From Pelomonas sp. V22 (GTDB taxonomy: Bacteria; Pseudomonadota; Gammaproteobacteria; Burkholderiales; Burkholderiaceae_C): a DNA stretch of 64,000 nucleotides. Below the pieces are notes generated by a model. The model saw only the letters and a program-made list of their open reading frames with translations, made no database searches and had not been told where the DNA came from. Both the position numbers and the translations under genes were made by a program. The stretch covers positions 248,001 to 312,000 of the forward strand of contig NZ_JAGIXS010000001.1 of the NCBI RefSeq assembly GCF_030014915.1, written 5' to 3'. This document shows, piece by piece, positions 7,498-16,752 of this stretch (positions are counted from its first letter, which is position 1; every line of letters starts with the position of its first letter).

Positions 7498-10089
7498 ATG
7501 CTGCAAGCCTATCGCCAACATGTCGCCGAGCGCGCCGCCCTCGGTATTCCGCCCCTGCCGCTGGAAGCCAAGCAGGTCGCTGAGCTGATCGAGCTGATCA
7601 AGAACCCGCCCGCCGGCGAAGACGCCTTCCTGCTGGATCTCTTGACCCACCGCGTGCCCCCGGGCGTGGACGATGCCGCCAAGGTCAAGGCCTCGTTCCT
7701 CGCCGCCGTCGCCCACGGCGACCTGAAGGTGGGCCTCGTGTCCAAGGCCAAGGCCACCGAGCTGCTGGGCACCATGGTCGGCGGCTACAACGTGCACCCG
7801 CTGATCGAGCTGCTCGACGACGCCGAGGTGGCTGAAGTCGCTGCCGCAGGTCTGAAGAAGACGCTGCTGATGTTCGACTACTTCAACGACGTCGCCACAA
7901 AGGCCAAAGCCGGCAATGCGCACGCCAAGGCCGTGATGCAGAGCTGGGCCGACGCCGAATGGTTCACCTCGCGCCCCGAGGTCGAGAAGAAGATCACCGT
8001 CACCGTGTTCAAGGTGCCCGGCGAGACGAACACCGACGACCTGTCGCCCGCGCCCGACGCCTGGAGCCGCCCGGACATCCCGCTGCACTACCTGGCGATG
8101 CTGAAGAACACGCGCCCCGACGCGGCCTTCAAGCCCGAGGAAGACGGCAAGCGCGGCCCGATGCAGTTCATCGAGGACCTGAAGAAGAAGGGTCACCTGG
8201 TCGCCTACGTGGGCGATGTGGTCGGCACCGGCTCCAGCCGCAAGTCGGCCACCAACTCCGTGATCTGGGCCACCGGCCAGGACATCCCCTTCGTGCCGAA
8301 CAAGCGCTTCGGCGGCGTCACGCTGGGCGGCAAGATCGCGCCGATCTTCTTCAACACGCAGGAAGACTCGGGCTCGCTGCCTATCGAGGTCGACGTGGGC
8401 AAGCTGGAGATGGGCGACGTCATAGACGTGCTGCCCTATGACGGCAAGCTGATCAAGAACGGCGAGACCGTGGCCGAGTTCAAGCTCAAGAGCGACGTGC
8501 TGTTCGACGAGGTGCGCGCCGGCGGCCGCATCAACCTGATCATCGGCCGCTCGCTCACCGCCAAGGCCCGTGAGTTCCTGGGCCTGCCCGCTTCCACGCT
8601 GTTCCGCCTGCCCTCGCCGCCCGCCGAGACCAAGGCCGGCTTCACGCTGGCGCAGAAGATGGTCGGCCGCGCCGTGGGCCTGCCGGAAGGCCAGGGCGTG
8701 CGCCCCGGCACCTACTGCGAACCGAAGATGACCACGGTCGGCTCGCAAGACACCACCGGCCCGATGACCCGCGACGAGCTGAAGGACCTGGCCTGCCTGG
8801 GCTTCTCGGCCGACCTGGTGATGCAGTCGTTCTGCCACACGGCCGCCTATCCGAAGCCGGTGGACGTCAAGACGCACCGCGAGCTGCCCGCCTTCATCAG
8901 CAACCGCGGCGGCGTCTCGCTGCGCCCGGGCGACGGCGTGATCCACAGCTGGCTGAACCGCCTGCTGCTGCCCGACACCGTGGGCACCGGCGGCGACTCG
9001 CACACCCGCTTCCCGATCGGCATCTCCTTTCCGGCGGGCTCGGGCCTCGTGGCCTTCGGCGCCGCCACCGGCGTGATGCCGCTGGACATGCCCGAATCGG
9101 TGCTGGTGCGCTTCAAGGGCGAGATGCAGCCCGGCGTCACCCTGCGTGACCTGGTGCATGCCATCCCGCTGTACGCGATCAAGGCCGGCCTGCTTACTGT
9201 GGCCAAGGCCGGCAAGAAGAACATCTTCTCGGGCCGCATCCTCGAGATCGAGGGCCTGCCGGACCTGAAGGTCGAGCAAGCCTTCGAGCTCTCCGACGCT
9301 TCGGCCGAGCGCTCGGCTGCCGGCTGCACGATCAAGCTGAACCCGGCGCCGATCAAGGAGTACCTCACCAGCAACGTCGTGCTGATGAAGAACATGATCG
9401 CCGACGGCTATGCCGACGCGAAGACCCTGCAGCGCCGCATCGAGAAGGTCGAGGCCTGGCTGGCCAAGCCCGAGCTGCTCGAAGCCGACAAGGATGCCGA
9501 ATACGCCGCCGTCATCGAGATCGACCTGGCCGACATCAAGGAGCCCATCCTCTGCTGCCCCAACGATCCGGACGATGCCAAGACGCTGTCCGACGTGGCT
9601 GGCACCAAGATCGACGAGGCCTTCATCGGCTCCTGCATGACCAACATCGGCCACTTCCGCGCCGCGGCCAAGCTGCTGGGCGGCCAGCGCGACATCCCGG
9701 TCAAGCTGTGGGTCGCCCCGCCCACCAAGATGGACCAGAGCGAGCTGATCAAGGAAGGCCATTACGCCGCCTTCGGCACCGCCGGTGCGCGCACCGAGAT
9801 GCCGGGCTGCTCGCTGTGCATGGGCAACCAGGCGCAGGTGCGTGAAGGCGCCACCGTGGTGTCCACCTCGACCCGCAACTTCCCGAACCGCCTGGGCAAG
9901 AACACGAACGTGTTCCTGGCATCGGCCGAGCTGGCCGCCATCGCGTCCAAGCTGGGCAAGATCCCGACGGTCGCCGAGTACCACGCCGAGATGGGCATCA
10001 TCAACAAGGATGCCGCGAGCGTGTACCGCTACATGAATTTCGACCAGATCGAGGAATACGCGGACACGGCCAAGGGCGTGAGCGCCTGA
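7498..10089 (+). CDS. acnB: Aconitate hydratase B
   Basis: Converts citrate to isocitrate through cis-aconitate in the cytoplasm; also the 2-methylisocitrate-handling type in many bacteria. 863 residues, the AcnB length, with the AcnB order: N-terminal HEAT-like domain (about 1-160), swivel domain (about 165-375, including [14 protein letters not shown]), then the catalytic [4Fe-4S] domains. Cluster cysteines are in [12 protein letters not shown] and [24 protein letters not shown] is also conserved. AGGAGAAG lies directly before the ATG. The 34-base gap to vapC leaves little room for a promoter of its own. It ends at an intrinsic terminator. Confidence 0.98.
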   Translation: MLQAYRQHVAERAALGIPPLPLEAKQVAELIELIKNPPAGEDAFLLDLLTHRVPPGVDDAAKVKASFLAAVAHGDLKVGLVSKAKATELLGTMVGGYNVHPLIELLDDAEVAEVAAAGLKKTLLMFDYFNDVATKAKAGNAHAKAVMQSWADAEWFTSRPEVEKKITVTVFKVPGETNTDDLSPAPDAWSRPDIPLHYLAMLKNTRPDAAFKPEEDGKRGPMQFIEDLKKKGHLVAYVGDVVGTGSSRKSATNSVIWATGQDIPFVPNKRFGGVTLGGKIAPIFFNTQEDSGSLPIEVDVGKLEMGDVIDVLPYDGKLIKNGETVAEFKLKSDVLFDEVRAGGRINLIIGRSLTAKAREFLGLPASTLFRLPSPPAETKAGFTLAQKMVGRAVGLPEGQGVRPGTYCEPKMTTVGSQDTTGPMTRDELKDLACLGFSADLVMQSFCHTAAYPKPVDVKTHRELPAFISNRGGVSLRPGDGVIHSWLNRLLLPDTVGTGGDSHTRFPIGISFPAGSGLVAFGAATGVMPLDMPESVLVRFKGEMQPGVTLRDLVHAIPLYAIKAGLLTVAKAGKKNIFSGRILEIEGLPDLKVEQAFELSDASAERSAAGCTIKLNPAPIKEYLTSNVVLMKNMIADGYADAKTLQRRIEKVEAWLAKPELLEADKDAEYAAVIEIDLADIKEPILCCPNDPDDAKTLSDVAGTKIDEAFIGSCMTNIGHFRAAAKLLGGQRDIPVKLWVAPPTKMDQSELIKEGHYAAFGTAGARTEMPGCSLCMGNQAQVREGATVVSTSTRNFPNRLGKNTNVFLASAELAAIASKLGKIPTVAEYHAEMGIINKDAASVYRYMNFDQIEEYADTAKGVSA

Positions 10090-10116
10090 CCCCGTCAAAG
10101 CCCTCCCGAGCACCCC

Positions 10117-10141
10117 AAAGGCCCGCGATGCGGGCCTTTTT
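10117..10141 (+). terminator. Intrinsic terminator after acnB
   Basis: AAAGGCCCGC and GCGGGCCTTT form a ten-pair stem around the loop GAT, followed by more T. It lies 28 bases after the acnB stop. Confidence 0.88.
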
Positions 10142-10294
10142 CATTGTGCGTTGCGCCTTGGCGATGCGGCTCAAGCCGCACAAGTTGCATTCCGTCGCGC
10201 CAGGGCTGCGAGGGCGGGTCCGGCTCGGAAGAATTCGTCGCCACGGGGCTGGGTCTTGCCGCCCCGCATTCGATTCGACACACAAGGAGGAGAC

Positions 10295-12052
10295 ATGCAA
10301 TTCAAGAGCCGGGCCATCCCATCCGTGAGGCCCGTGGGCACCACAAGAAAACACAAGCTCGCTGTGGCCGGCCTGCTGGCCGCCATGGCACTAGGGCAGG
10401 CAGTCGCAGCCTCACCTCAGGTGGAGGCCTATCAGAAGGTTCAACAAGCCCGCACCGAGGCCGGCAAGAAGGCCGGCGATGCGGCCAGCCCGGCCCAGCT
10501 GCAACAGGCACGCCGCGAGCTGCAGGAGCAGATCGACTACGTGCGCAGCGAGGGCATCCGCGAGCTCAGCTACGGCAGCCCCTTCCTCGCCAGCCGCGAG
10601 CGCGACCTGCTGCTGGACCAGGCCGTGATCAGCGCGAGGCTGGGCGAAGATGAAGCCGCACTGGCCCAGTTCGAAGCCGCCTACGAGCTGGCCGTGCTGC
10701 CCAGCTCGGACAGGCTGAAGCACCCGGCCCTGGACCGCCTGCGCACCCACCCGCGCTTTGCCGCCCTGATGCAGCGCGAGCAGCAGGCTCAGGCCCAGGG
10801 CGAAGGCCGCGCCTACCTGGCCCAGGCCATGCCGGATGCCGCGCAGCGCGTGGCCGGGCTGTCCAGGCTCTGGGCCGAGGCCAAGGCCGGCTTTGTCCAC
10901 TTCGACCATGTCCCAAAGCTGGACTGGGACCAGGCCTACCTCGACGCCCTGCCCCGCGTGCAGGCGGCCACCGATCTGGAGAGCTATTACCTGGAGCTGA
11001 TGCGCTTCATGGCCCGGCTGGAAGATGGCCACAGCACGGTCGTGCCGCCGGCCGCGCTGCGCGAGAAGCTGATGAGCCGGCCGCCGCTGGACACTGTGAT
11101 GCTGGAAGGCAAGCTGCTGGTACAGCGCGTGCGCAGCAGCAGCCTGGCCGCACAGCTGGCGCCGGGCGACCAGATCGAGGCCATCGACGGCAGGACGCCG
11201 GCCGATCACGTGGCCCAACGCCTGGCCGCGATCACCTCGGCCTCGACGCCGCAGGACCGCCAGAACCGCCTCTACAACCGATTCCTGCTCGCTGGCGCGG
11301 CCGACCAGTCGGTGAAGCTCTCGGTGCGCAAGGCTGACGGCCTCAGCGTCCAAGTGGACGTGGCACGCAGCGGCTACCAGGACCTGATCACGCCGGCGGC
11401 CTTCGAGTTCCGCCTGCTGCCTTCAGGCATCGCCTACCTGGCGCTGGACCATTTCGAATCGGATGCCGGGCTCAAGGCCTTTGAGCAAGCCCTGCCGCAG
11501 ATCCTGCAGGCCAAGGGCCTGATCCTGGACCTGCGCCGCAACGGCGGCGGCAACTCCTCGCATGGCTGGTCCATCCTGTCCTACCTGAGCGACAAGCCCA
11601 TCCCCACGGCCACAAGCTCGGTGCGCGGCGACAGCCCCTGGACGCAGGCGCGCTTCGGTTCGGGCAGCCAGCGCCTATTGCCACTGGAGTCGGCGCCCTA
11701 CACCGTCAAGATCGCCCGCCAGAAGCGCTTTGACGGCCCGGTGGCCGTGCTGATAGGCGCCGCCACCTACTCGGCGGCCGAGGACTTCCTGGTTGGCTTT
11801 GACAGCCTGCAGCGCGGCCTCATCGTCGGCGAACCCAGCGGCGGCAGCACCGGCCAGCCCTTGCGCCTGTCGCTGCCGGGCGGTGGCTTCGGCCTGATCT
11901 GCGTCAAGCGCGATCGCTACCCTGACGGCCGCAGCTTCGTCGGCGTCGGCATCCAGCCTCAGCACCTGGCGAAGGCCACGCAAGCCGATCTGCGCCAGGG
12001 CCGCGACGCCGTGCTGGAGCAGGCCGAGCAATTGCTGACCAGGCCCCGCTGA
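10295..12052 (+). CDS. Secreted S41-family (C-terminal-processing type) peptidase
   Basis: 585 residues. A long n-region with a hydrophobic stretch (about 27-43, ending AVAAS) looks like a signal peptide, so it probably acts in the periplasm. A helical/TPR-like region (about 45-215) is followed by a PDZ-like segment (VRSSSLAAQLAPGDQIEAID). The S41 catalytic core then has LILDLRRNGGGNSS and the nucleophile Ser in GAATYSAAEDFLVG, and the last motif is GEPSGGSTGQPL. The start ATG at 10295 has AAGGAGGAG in front. Substrates are unknown. A hairpin-rich gap separates it from the following kinase. Confidence 0.87.
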   Translation: MQFKSRAIPSVRPVGTTRKHKLAVAGLLAAMALGQAVAASPQVEAYQKVQQARTEAGKKAGDAASPAQLQQARRELQEQIDYVRSEGIRELSYGSPFLASRERDLLLDQAVISARLGEDEAALAQFEAAYELAVLPSSDRLKHPALDRLRTHPRFAALMQREQQAQAQGEGRAYLAQAMPDAAQRVAGLSRLWAEAKAGFVHFDHVPKLDWDQAYLDALPRVQAATDLESYYLELMRFMARLEDGHSTVVPPAALREKLMSRPPLDTVMLEGKLLVQRVRSSSLAAQLAPGDQIEAIDGRTPADHVAQRLAAITSASTPQDRQNRLYNRFLLAGAADQSVKLSVRKADGLSVQVDVARSGYQDLITPAAFEFRLLPSGIAYLALDHFESDAGLKAFEQALPQILQAKGLILDLRRNGGGNSSHGWSILSYLSDKPIPTATSSVRGDSPWTQARFGSGSQRLLPLESAPYTVKIARQKRFDGPVAVLIGAATYSAAEDFLVGFDSLQRGLIVGEPSGGSTGQPLRLSLPGGGFGLICVKRDRYPDGRSFVGVGIQPQHLAKATQADLRQGRDAVLEQAEQLLTRPR

Positions 12053-12085
12053 AACAGCCGCCCCGCGCATCGGGGACGGACAACG

Positions 12086-12120
12086 ACCGGTCGGGACAGG
12101 CATACTCATCCCGACCCGGT
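12086..12120 (+). terminator. Long hairpin after the S41 peptidase gene (possible terminator)
   Basis: ACCGGTCGGGA and TCCCGACCCGGT pair over eleven positions with one bulged base and a twelve-base loop, followed by only TTT. It may end the peptidase transcript or form a structured leader for the kinase gene starting 66 bases on. Confidence 0.45.
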
Positions 12121-12186
12121 TTGCAGTACACACCACAGCAGGCCCGGCTCCGGGTCGGCCAGGGCCTGCAGAAGTGGCAGGCAGTC

Positions 12187-14223
12187 ATGGAGCCACCGCA
12201 CAGCGTGCTCAGCGAGTTGGAGCGGGCGCGCGAGATGCTCTACGCCGGGCGCTTGGATCAGGCCCGGCAGTTGCTCGATGCGCTCGACAGCAGCGTGGAG
12301 AGCGAAGAGGAAAAGCTGCTGCTGCGCATAGGCCGCATGCAGCTGGAGCTGCGCGCCAACCCGAAGCGGGCTGACGCCTCGACGCTGACCGAGTCCATGC
12401 AGGCCCTGGATCAGGCCGCGACCTACACGGCCGCGCCGCAGATCGAGGCGCTGGCGCTGTCCAACCTGTCCATCGTGCAGCTGCGCCTGCGGCTTTATCA
12501 CGCCTCGCTGTCGCGCCTGGAGCGCGCTCATCTGCTCGCTGAGAAGGCGGGCGACGCGAAGCTGGCTGGCCGCCTGCTGGCCAATCGCTGCTATGTGCTG
12601 CTGCAGGCCGAGATGTACGCCGAGCTGGTGACGCTGGCGGAGCGGCTGCTGGAGCAGCCCGAGCGCTTCGAGCCGCGCAGCCTTCACCACGTCTACAACA
12701 ATGCCGCCGTGGCCTGCACCAGCCAAGTGGAGCTGAGTGCCGAATGGTCCGAGCCGCAGGCGCTGTCGGGCTCGCCGCTGTGGCAAAAAGGCATGCGCTG
12801 GCATGCCCAGGCCCTGGCCATGGCCAAGCGTGAGAACCTGGCCTTCGAGCAGGTGCTCTCCACCATCAATGTGATGCTGAGCGCGGCCCTCGCCGGCGCG
12901 GCCGACATGGCACGCCGCCACCTGGCCGAGCTGCGCAAGCCGGAGGCTGCGCCGCTGATGGCCTTGCTGGACGGTGCCGAGGAAGGCTGCCGCCTGGTCG
13001 AACTGCTGCTGGCCTGGCAGGAGGGCAAGACGCCAGCCGCCTGGGCAGCGCTGCTGCAGTTCGAGCGCGAACTCAATCCGCTGGGCGAGAACATGCGCAT
13101 GGTGCGCGAGCATGCGCTGCGTGCCATCGCGCGCCTGGGTCTCGCTGCCGGCGAGCCGGACCGCGCGGTCTGGGCCAGCCAGCAATTGCTGATCCAGCAG
13201 CGCCAGCATGTGCGGGACCTGTCGAGCAGCCTCGGCCAGACCATAGACGACGCTCTGCGCCTGCAGCGTGTGCTGGTCGACAACGAAGGCCTCAGCCGCC
13301 AGGGCAACGAGCTGGAGCGCTCGCTGGCCCAGCGCAACAGCGAACTCAACCTGGCGCTCTCGCGGGTCCAGGCCGAGGCCAGCATCCGCCGTGCTGCCGA
13401 GGCTGCGCTTCAGCAGGCCAACGAGGAGCTGGAGTTGCGCGTGCAGCAGCGCACGCAGGATCTGGAACAGGCGCTGCGCCAGTTGCTACAGCAGGAAAAA
13501 CAGCTGGCCCTGGGGCGCGTGGTCGTGGGCATGGCCCATGAGCTCAACACGCCCCTCGGCAATGCGCGCATGGGCGCCTCGGTCATCCGCGAGCGCAGCG
13601 CCGAGCTCTTGCAGGCCCTGGAGCGCGGCCGGCTGCAGAAGCAGGCACTGGACGACACAGCGCGCACTCTGCACGACTGCGCCGCCCTGCTGGACCGCTC
13701 GCTCGATTCGGCCGGCTCGCTGGTGCAGCGGCTCAAGGCCTTGTCCACGGGTAGCGTGGCCGAACCGCCGAGCCGCTTCGACCTCGTCGGCCTGGTGCGC
13801 AGCATGCTGAAAGCACGCGGCGCGGCGCTGGCCGAACGCTTGGTCGACACCCGCGTCGAAGCGCCCGAGCAATTGCTGCTCGAGGGCTATCCGCAGGCGC
13901 TGCAGGACGTGCTGGGCGAGCTGATCGACAACGCGTTGCGCCATGGCCTCGATGGCCAGCGCGGCCGCCTGCAGTTCAGCATCGACCAGGAAAGCAGCCT
14001 GTGCAGCCTGCGCCTGCAGGACACCGGGCGTGGCATCCCGGCCGAAGACCTGCCGCGCGTGTTCGACCCCTTCTTCTGCGGCCAGCTCGGCCGGGGCGGC
14101 GCGGGCCTCGGCCTCAGCGTGGCGCGTACCCTTGTCGAGGAGCTGATGCGCGGCCGCATCGAGGTACGCTCGCTGGGTCGGGGCGGCACCTGCGTGGAGC
14201 TGCGGCTGCCGATGCGCCTCTGA
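12187..14223 (+). CDS. Soluble sensor histidine kinase with N-terminal helical repeats
   Basis: 678 residues with no membrane segment, so cytoplasmic. Residues about 1-350 are all-helical TPR-like repeats. A long coiled coil (about 365-440, rich in Glu/Gln/Leu) leads to the phospho-acceptor His451 in GMAHELNTPLG. The ATPase domain follows with the N box ELIDNALRHGL, G1 DTGRGIPAEDLPRVF and G2 GGAGLGLSVAR. The His box resembles the HATPase kinases of the TPR/GAF type rather than EnvZ. No response regulator is adjacent, so the partner is elsewhere. The start is the ATG at 12187; an in-frame TTG at 12121 overlaps the hairpin and is less likely. Confidence 0.87.
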   Translation: MEPPHSVLSELERAREMLYAGRLDQARQLLDALDSSVESEEEKLLLRIGRMQLELRANPKRADASTLTESMQALDQAATYTAAPQIEALALSNLSIVQLRLRLYHASLSRLERAHLLAEKAGDAKLAGRLLANRCYVLLQAEMYAELVTLAERLLEQPERFEPRSLHHVYNNAAVACTSQVELSAEWSEPQALSGSPLWQKGMRWHAQALAMAKRENLAFEQVLSTINVMLSAALAGAADMARRHLAELRKPEAAPLMALLDGAEEGCRLVELLLAWQEGKTPAAWAALLQFERELNPLGENMRMVREHALRAIARLGLAAGEPDRAVWASQQLLIQQRQHVRDLSSSLGQTIDDALRLQRVLVDNEGLSRQGNELERSLAQRNSELNLALSRVQAEASIRRAAEAALQQANEELELRVQQRTQDLEQALRQLLQQEKQLALGRVVVGMAHELNTPLGNARMGASVIRERSAELLQALERGRLQKQALDDTARTLHDCAALLDRSLDSAGSLVQRLKALSTGSVAEPPSRFDLVGLVRSMLKARGAALAERLVDTRVEAPEQLLLEGYPQALQDVLGELIDNALRHGLDGQRGRLQFSIDQESSLCSLRLQDTGRGIPAEDLPRVFDPFFCGQLGRGGAGLGLSVARTLVEELMRGRIEVRSLGRGGTCVELRLPMRL

Positions 14224-14263
14224 AGCCCGCCAGGCCGAGCCGCGCTGCTAGCATGGCGCCGCC

Positions 14264-16189
14264 ATGAAGTACGCCCACCGCTCCCTCGCCCCCGCCGTCG
14301 CTGCCCTCTCCCTGCTGTGCCTGAGCGCCCTCGCCCAGGCCGCCGAGCTGAAGCTGCGCATCCTGCAGACCACGGATGTGCACATGAACCTGCTGGACTA
14401 CGACTACTACCAGGACCGGCCCAGCACCGAGTTCGGCCTCGCGCGCACCGCCTCCCTGATCAAGGCGGCGCGCGCCGAGGCGAAGAACAGCCTGCTGTTC
14501 GACAACGGCGACCTGCTGCAAGGCAACCCGCTCGGCGACCAGATGGCGCGCGTGCAACCGCTGGCCGAGGGCCAGGTCCATCCGGCCTACAAGCTCCTGA
14601 ACCTGCTGCAGGTCGATGCGGCCAACCTCGGCAACCACGACTTCAACTACGGCCTGCCTTTTCTGCGCCGAGCCCTGAGCGGCGCCCGCTTCCCCTACGT
14701 GAACGCGAACGTGATGGAGGCTGCCAAGCCGGGCCAGCACGCCTTCACGCCCTATGTGCTGCTCGACCGTGAGTTCACGGACGAGGCGGGGGCGAAGCAG
14801 CGCCTGAAGATAGGCGTGATCGGCTTCGTGCCGCCGCAGATCATGATGTGGGATCGCCAGAACCTGGAGGGCCGCGTCATCGCCGCCGACATCATCGAGA
14901 CGGCCCGCCGCATCCTGCCCGAGATGCGGGCCAAGGGCGCCGACCTGGTCGTGGTCATCGCCCACACCGGCATTGACAAGCATGAAGGCGGCCGCATGGC
15001 CGAGAACGTGGCGGTGCAACTGGCCCAGCTCAAGGGCGTCGATGCCCTGCTGCTGGGCCACGCCCATGATCAGTTCCCCGGCCCCAACTTCAGCAACTTC
15101 CCCGGCGTGGACCTGGGCCGCGGTCTGATCTTCGGCACGCCGGCCGTGATGCCGGGCCGCTGGGGCGACCACCTGGGCCTGATCGACCTGAGCCTGGACA
15201 AGGTCGACGGCCATTGGAAGGTCTTGAACAGCCAAGCGAGCCTGCGCCCCGTCCAGGATGCGCGGACGCGCAAGCCGCTGGTCGATGCCGATCCGCGTTT
15301 TCCCACCACCATTGCAGCCGAGCATGCCGCCACGCTGGCCCATGTGCGCAGCGAGGTCACGCGCAGCGAGGCCCCGGTGTTCAGCTACTTCGCCCAGGTG
15401 ACGGACGACCCCTCGGTGCAGCTCGTGGCCAATGCCCAGCTGGCCTATGGCCGCCGCGTGGTCCAGGGCACGGCCTGGGAAAGCCTGCCGCTGCTCTCGG
15501 CCTCCGCGCCCTTCAAGGCCGGCGGTCGCCAGGGTCCCAGCAACTACACCGACATTCCGGCCGGGCCGCTGGCGATCAAGCATGTGGCCGATCTCTACGT
15601 CTACCCCAACACCATCAAGCTGGTGAAGCTCACCGGCGCGGAGGTGCGCGAGTGGCTGGAGATGGCCGTCAGCCAGCTGCGCCGCATCGACCCGCAGGGC
15701 CCAGCCGAGCAGGACCTGGTCGACCCGAACGCACGCTCCTACAACTTCGACACGCTGGACGGCGTGCACTACGAGATCGATGTGACCCAGCCAGCGCGCT
15801 ACAACATCGATGGCGCCCTGGTGGCAACGCAATCGCATCGCATCCAGGGGCTGAGCTACGTGGGCCAGCCGATAGACGAGCGGGCCGAGTTCCTGGTCGT
15901 GACCAACAACTACCGCGCCACCGGCGGCGGCAACTTCCCGGGGCTGAACGCGACCCGCATCGTGATCGATTCGCCGGACGAGAACCGCGAGGCCGTGGCG
16001 GCCTATCTGGGGACCCAGCAAGGCGTGAATCCCAGCGCCGACGGCAATTGGCGCATCCGGCCCGTGCCCGGCATCAAGCTGCGCTTCGTCTCGGGAGCCG
16101 GCGGCATCAAGTACCTGGAGCGCATGCCGCAAGTCCGCCTGCTGCGGGATCGCGGCGACGGCTGGGCGGACTATGAATTGCGGCCCTGA
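14264..16189 (+). CDS. cpdB: Periplasmic 2',3'-cyclic-nucleotide phosphodiesterase / 3'-nucleotidase
   Basis: Hydrolyses 2',3'-cyclic nucleotides to 3'-nucleotides and then to nucleosides in the periplasm, for nucleotide scavenging. 641 residues, near the usual 650. Signal peptide with cleavage near ALAQAAE (residue 27). The metallophosphoesterase motifs are all present: LQTTDVHMNLLDYDYY, FDNGDLLQGNPLGD, LGNHDFNYG and the LGHAHDQ histidines. The C-terminal 5'-nucleotidase substrate domain (about 370-600) includes TNNYRATGGGNFPG. It ends 34 bases before a convergent gene. Confidence 0.94.
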   Translation: MKYAHRSLAPAVAALSLLCLSALAQAAELKLRILQTTDVHMNLLDYDYYQDRPSTEFGLARTASLIKAARAEAKNSLLFDNGDLLQGNPLGDQMARVQPLAEGQVHPAYKLLNLLQVDAANLGNHDFNYGLPFLRRALSGARFPYVNANVMEAAKPGQHAFTPYVLLDREFTDEAGAKQRLKIGVIGFVPPQIMMWDRQNLEGRVIAADIIETARRILPEMRAKGADLVVVIAHTGIDKHEGGRMAENVAVQLAQLKGVDALLLGHAHDQFPGPNFSNFPGVDLGRGLIFGTPAVMPGRWGDHLGLIDLSLDKVDGHWKVLNSQASLRPVQDARTRKPLVDADPRFPTTIAAEHAATLAHVRSEVTRSEAPVFSYFAQVTDDPSVQLVANAQLAYGRRVVQGTAWESLPLLSASAPFKAGGRQGPSNYTDIPAGPLAIKHVADLYVYPNTIKLVKLTGAEVREWLEMAVSQLRRIDPQGPAEQDLVDPNARSYNFDTLDGVHYEIDVTQPARYNIDGALVATQSHRIQGLSYVGQPIDERAEFLVVTNNYRATGGGNFPGLNATRIVIDSPDENREAVAAYLGTQQGVNPSADGNWRIRPVPGIKLRFVSGAGGIKYLERMPQVRLLRDRGDGWADYELRP

Positions 16190-16222
16190 ATGGGCCTAGG
16201 ACTGCCGAGATCCGGCGGCGGA

Positions 16223-16519
16223 TCAGGCGTGGATGTCGAGCATCGCGCCTTCGGCTCGCACCTGGGTCTGCAAGACGCGCAGGTTGGCCACGAAGGCATA
16301 GGTGGCCGACTTCTGTTCGACCAGCTCGGTGGTTTCGGAGACACCCGGGTTGTCGGCCGTGCGGCTCGTGGCGCCGACGCCGCCACCGGCCAGGCTGGTC
16401 AGCTCCACGGTTTCGCGCTTGAAGTTCTCGGTCGAGAGATTGGCGACGTTGTGGGCCGACGCGCGCAGCCGCTCATTGGCGGCGGAGATGCCGGACAGGG
16501 CGGTTGACAGGCTGATCAT
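16223..16519 (-). CDS. Orphan FlgC/FlgB-like flagellar rod-domain protein
   Basis: 98 residues. The N-terminal ALSGISAANERLRASAHNVANLSTENFKR region closely matches the N-terminal rod/hook signature of flagellar axial proteins, including the ANLxT element. The C-terminal VEQKSATYAFVANLRVLQTQ matches the C-terminal helix that packs against it. The FlgC core between them is shortened to about 35 residues, so this is a mini rod-type protein, not a full FlgC (about 135-150). No other flagellar gene is nearby. A strong sigma-28-type promoter precedes it (16571-16597). It may be a minor axial or export-associated component of the flagellum. Confidence 0.8.
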   Translation of the reverse strand: MISLSTALSGISAANERLRASAHNVANLSTENFKRETVELTSLAGGGVGATSRTADNPGVSETTELVEQKSATYAFVANLRVLQTQVRAEGAMLDIHA

Positions 16520-16570
16520 GCGGTGGCTTTCGGATGCATCAGGCCTCTAAAGTCGGGCCGGATTCCCCGA

Positions 16571-16597
16571 CTATCGGCGATAAACGCCCGAACTTTA
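16571..16597 (-). promoter_or_regulatory. Sigma-28 (FliA) promoter of the FlgC-like gene
   Basis: Read on the minus strand: TAAAGTTC at 16597-16590, an eleven-base spacer, then GCCGATAG at 16578-16571. The enterobacterial FliA consensus is TAAAGTTT-N11-GCCGATAA, so 14 of 16 defined positions match at the exact spacing. The -10 box ends 51 bases before the ATG at 16519. A longer imperfect inverted repeat (16547-16558 with 16586-16598) overlaps the -35 box. Confidence 0.85.
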
Positions 16598-16601
16598 GGA
16601 A

Positions 16602-16629
16602 AAGACCCCATAAATCCGGTCTTATTTTT
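16602..16629 (-). terminator. Bidirectional hairpin terminator before the sigma-28 promoter
   Basis: AAGACC (16602-16607) and GGTCTT (16618-16623) form a six-pair stem. It is flanked by ATTTTT on the plus side and by a shorter T run on the minus side. It lies 124 bases downstream of the lipoprotein hydrolase stop (minus strand) and just upstream of the sigma-28 promoter, so it would insulate the flagellar-type transcript. Confidence 0.55.
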
Positions 16630-16752
16630 CGACAATTACGTCCGAACGATGCCAAGCACCTGCACTGAGGCATCCCCAAGCTGTCTTGCCAAGGATGGAA
16701 ACACCTCGCGGGCAAAAAGGGACGGCTGTGGTCGCGTGCCGGGAGGCCGGTT

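Noticed and set aside
7393-10113. A 906-codon open frame antisense to acnB
   Set aside because: Same compositional artefact; acnB has complete catalytic motifs and a ribosome site.
12060-12075. CCCCG-CGCAT-CGGGG mini hairpin after the S41 gene
   Set aside because: Short stem without T run; the larger hairpin at 12086-12120 is the better terminator candidate.
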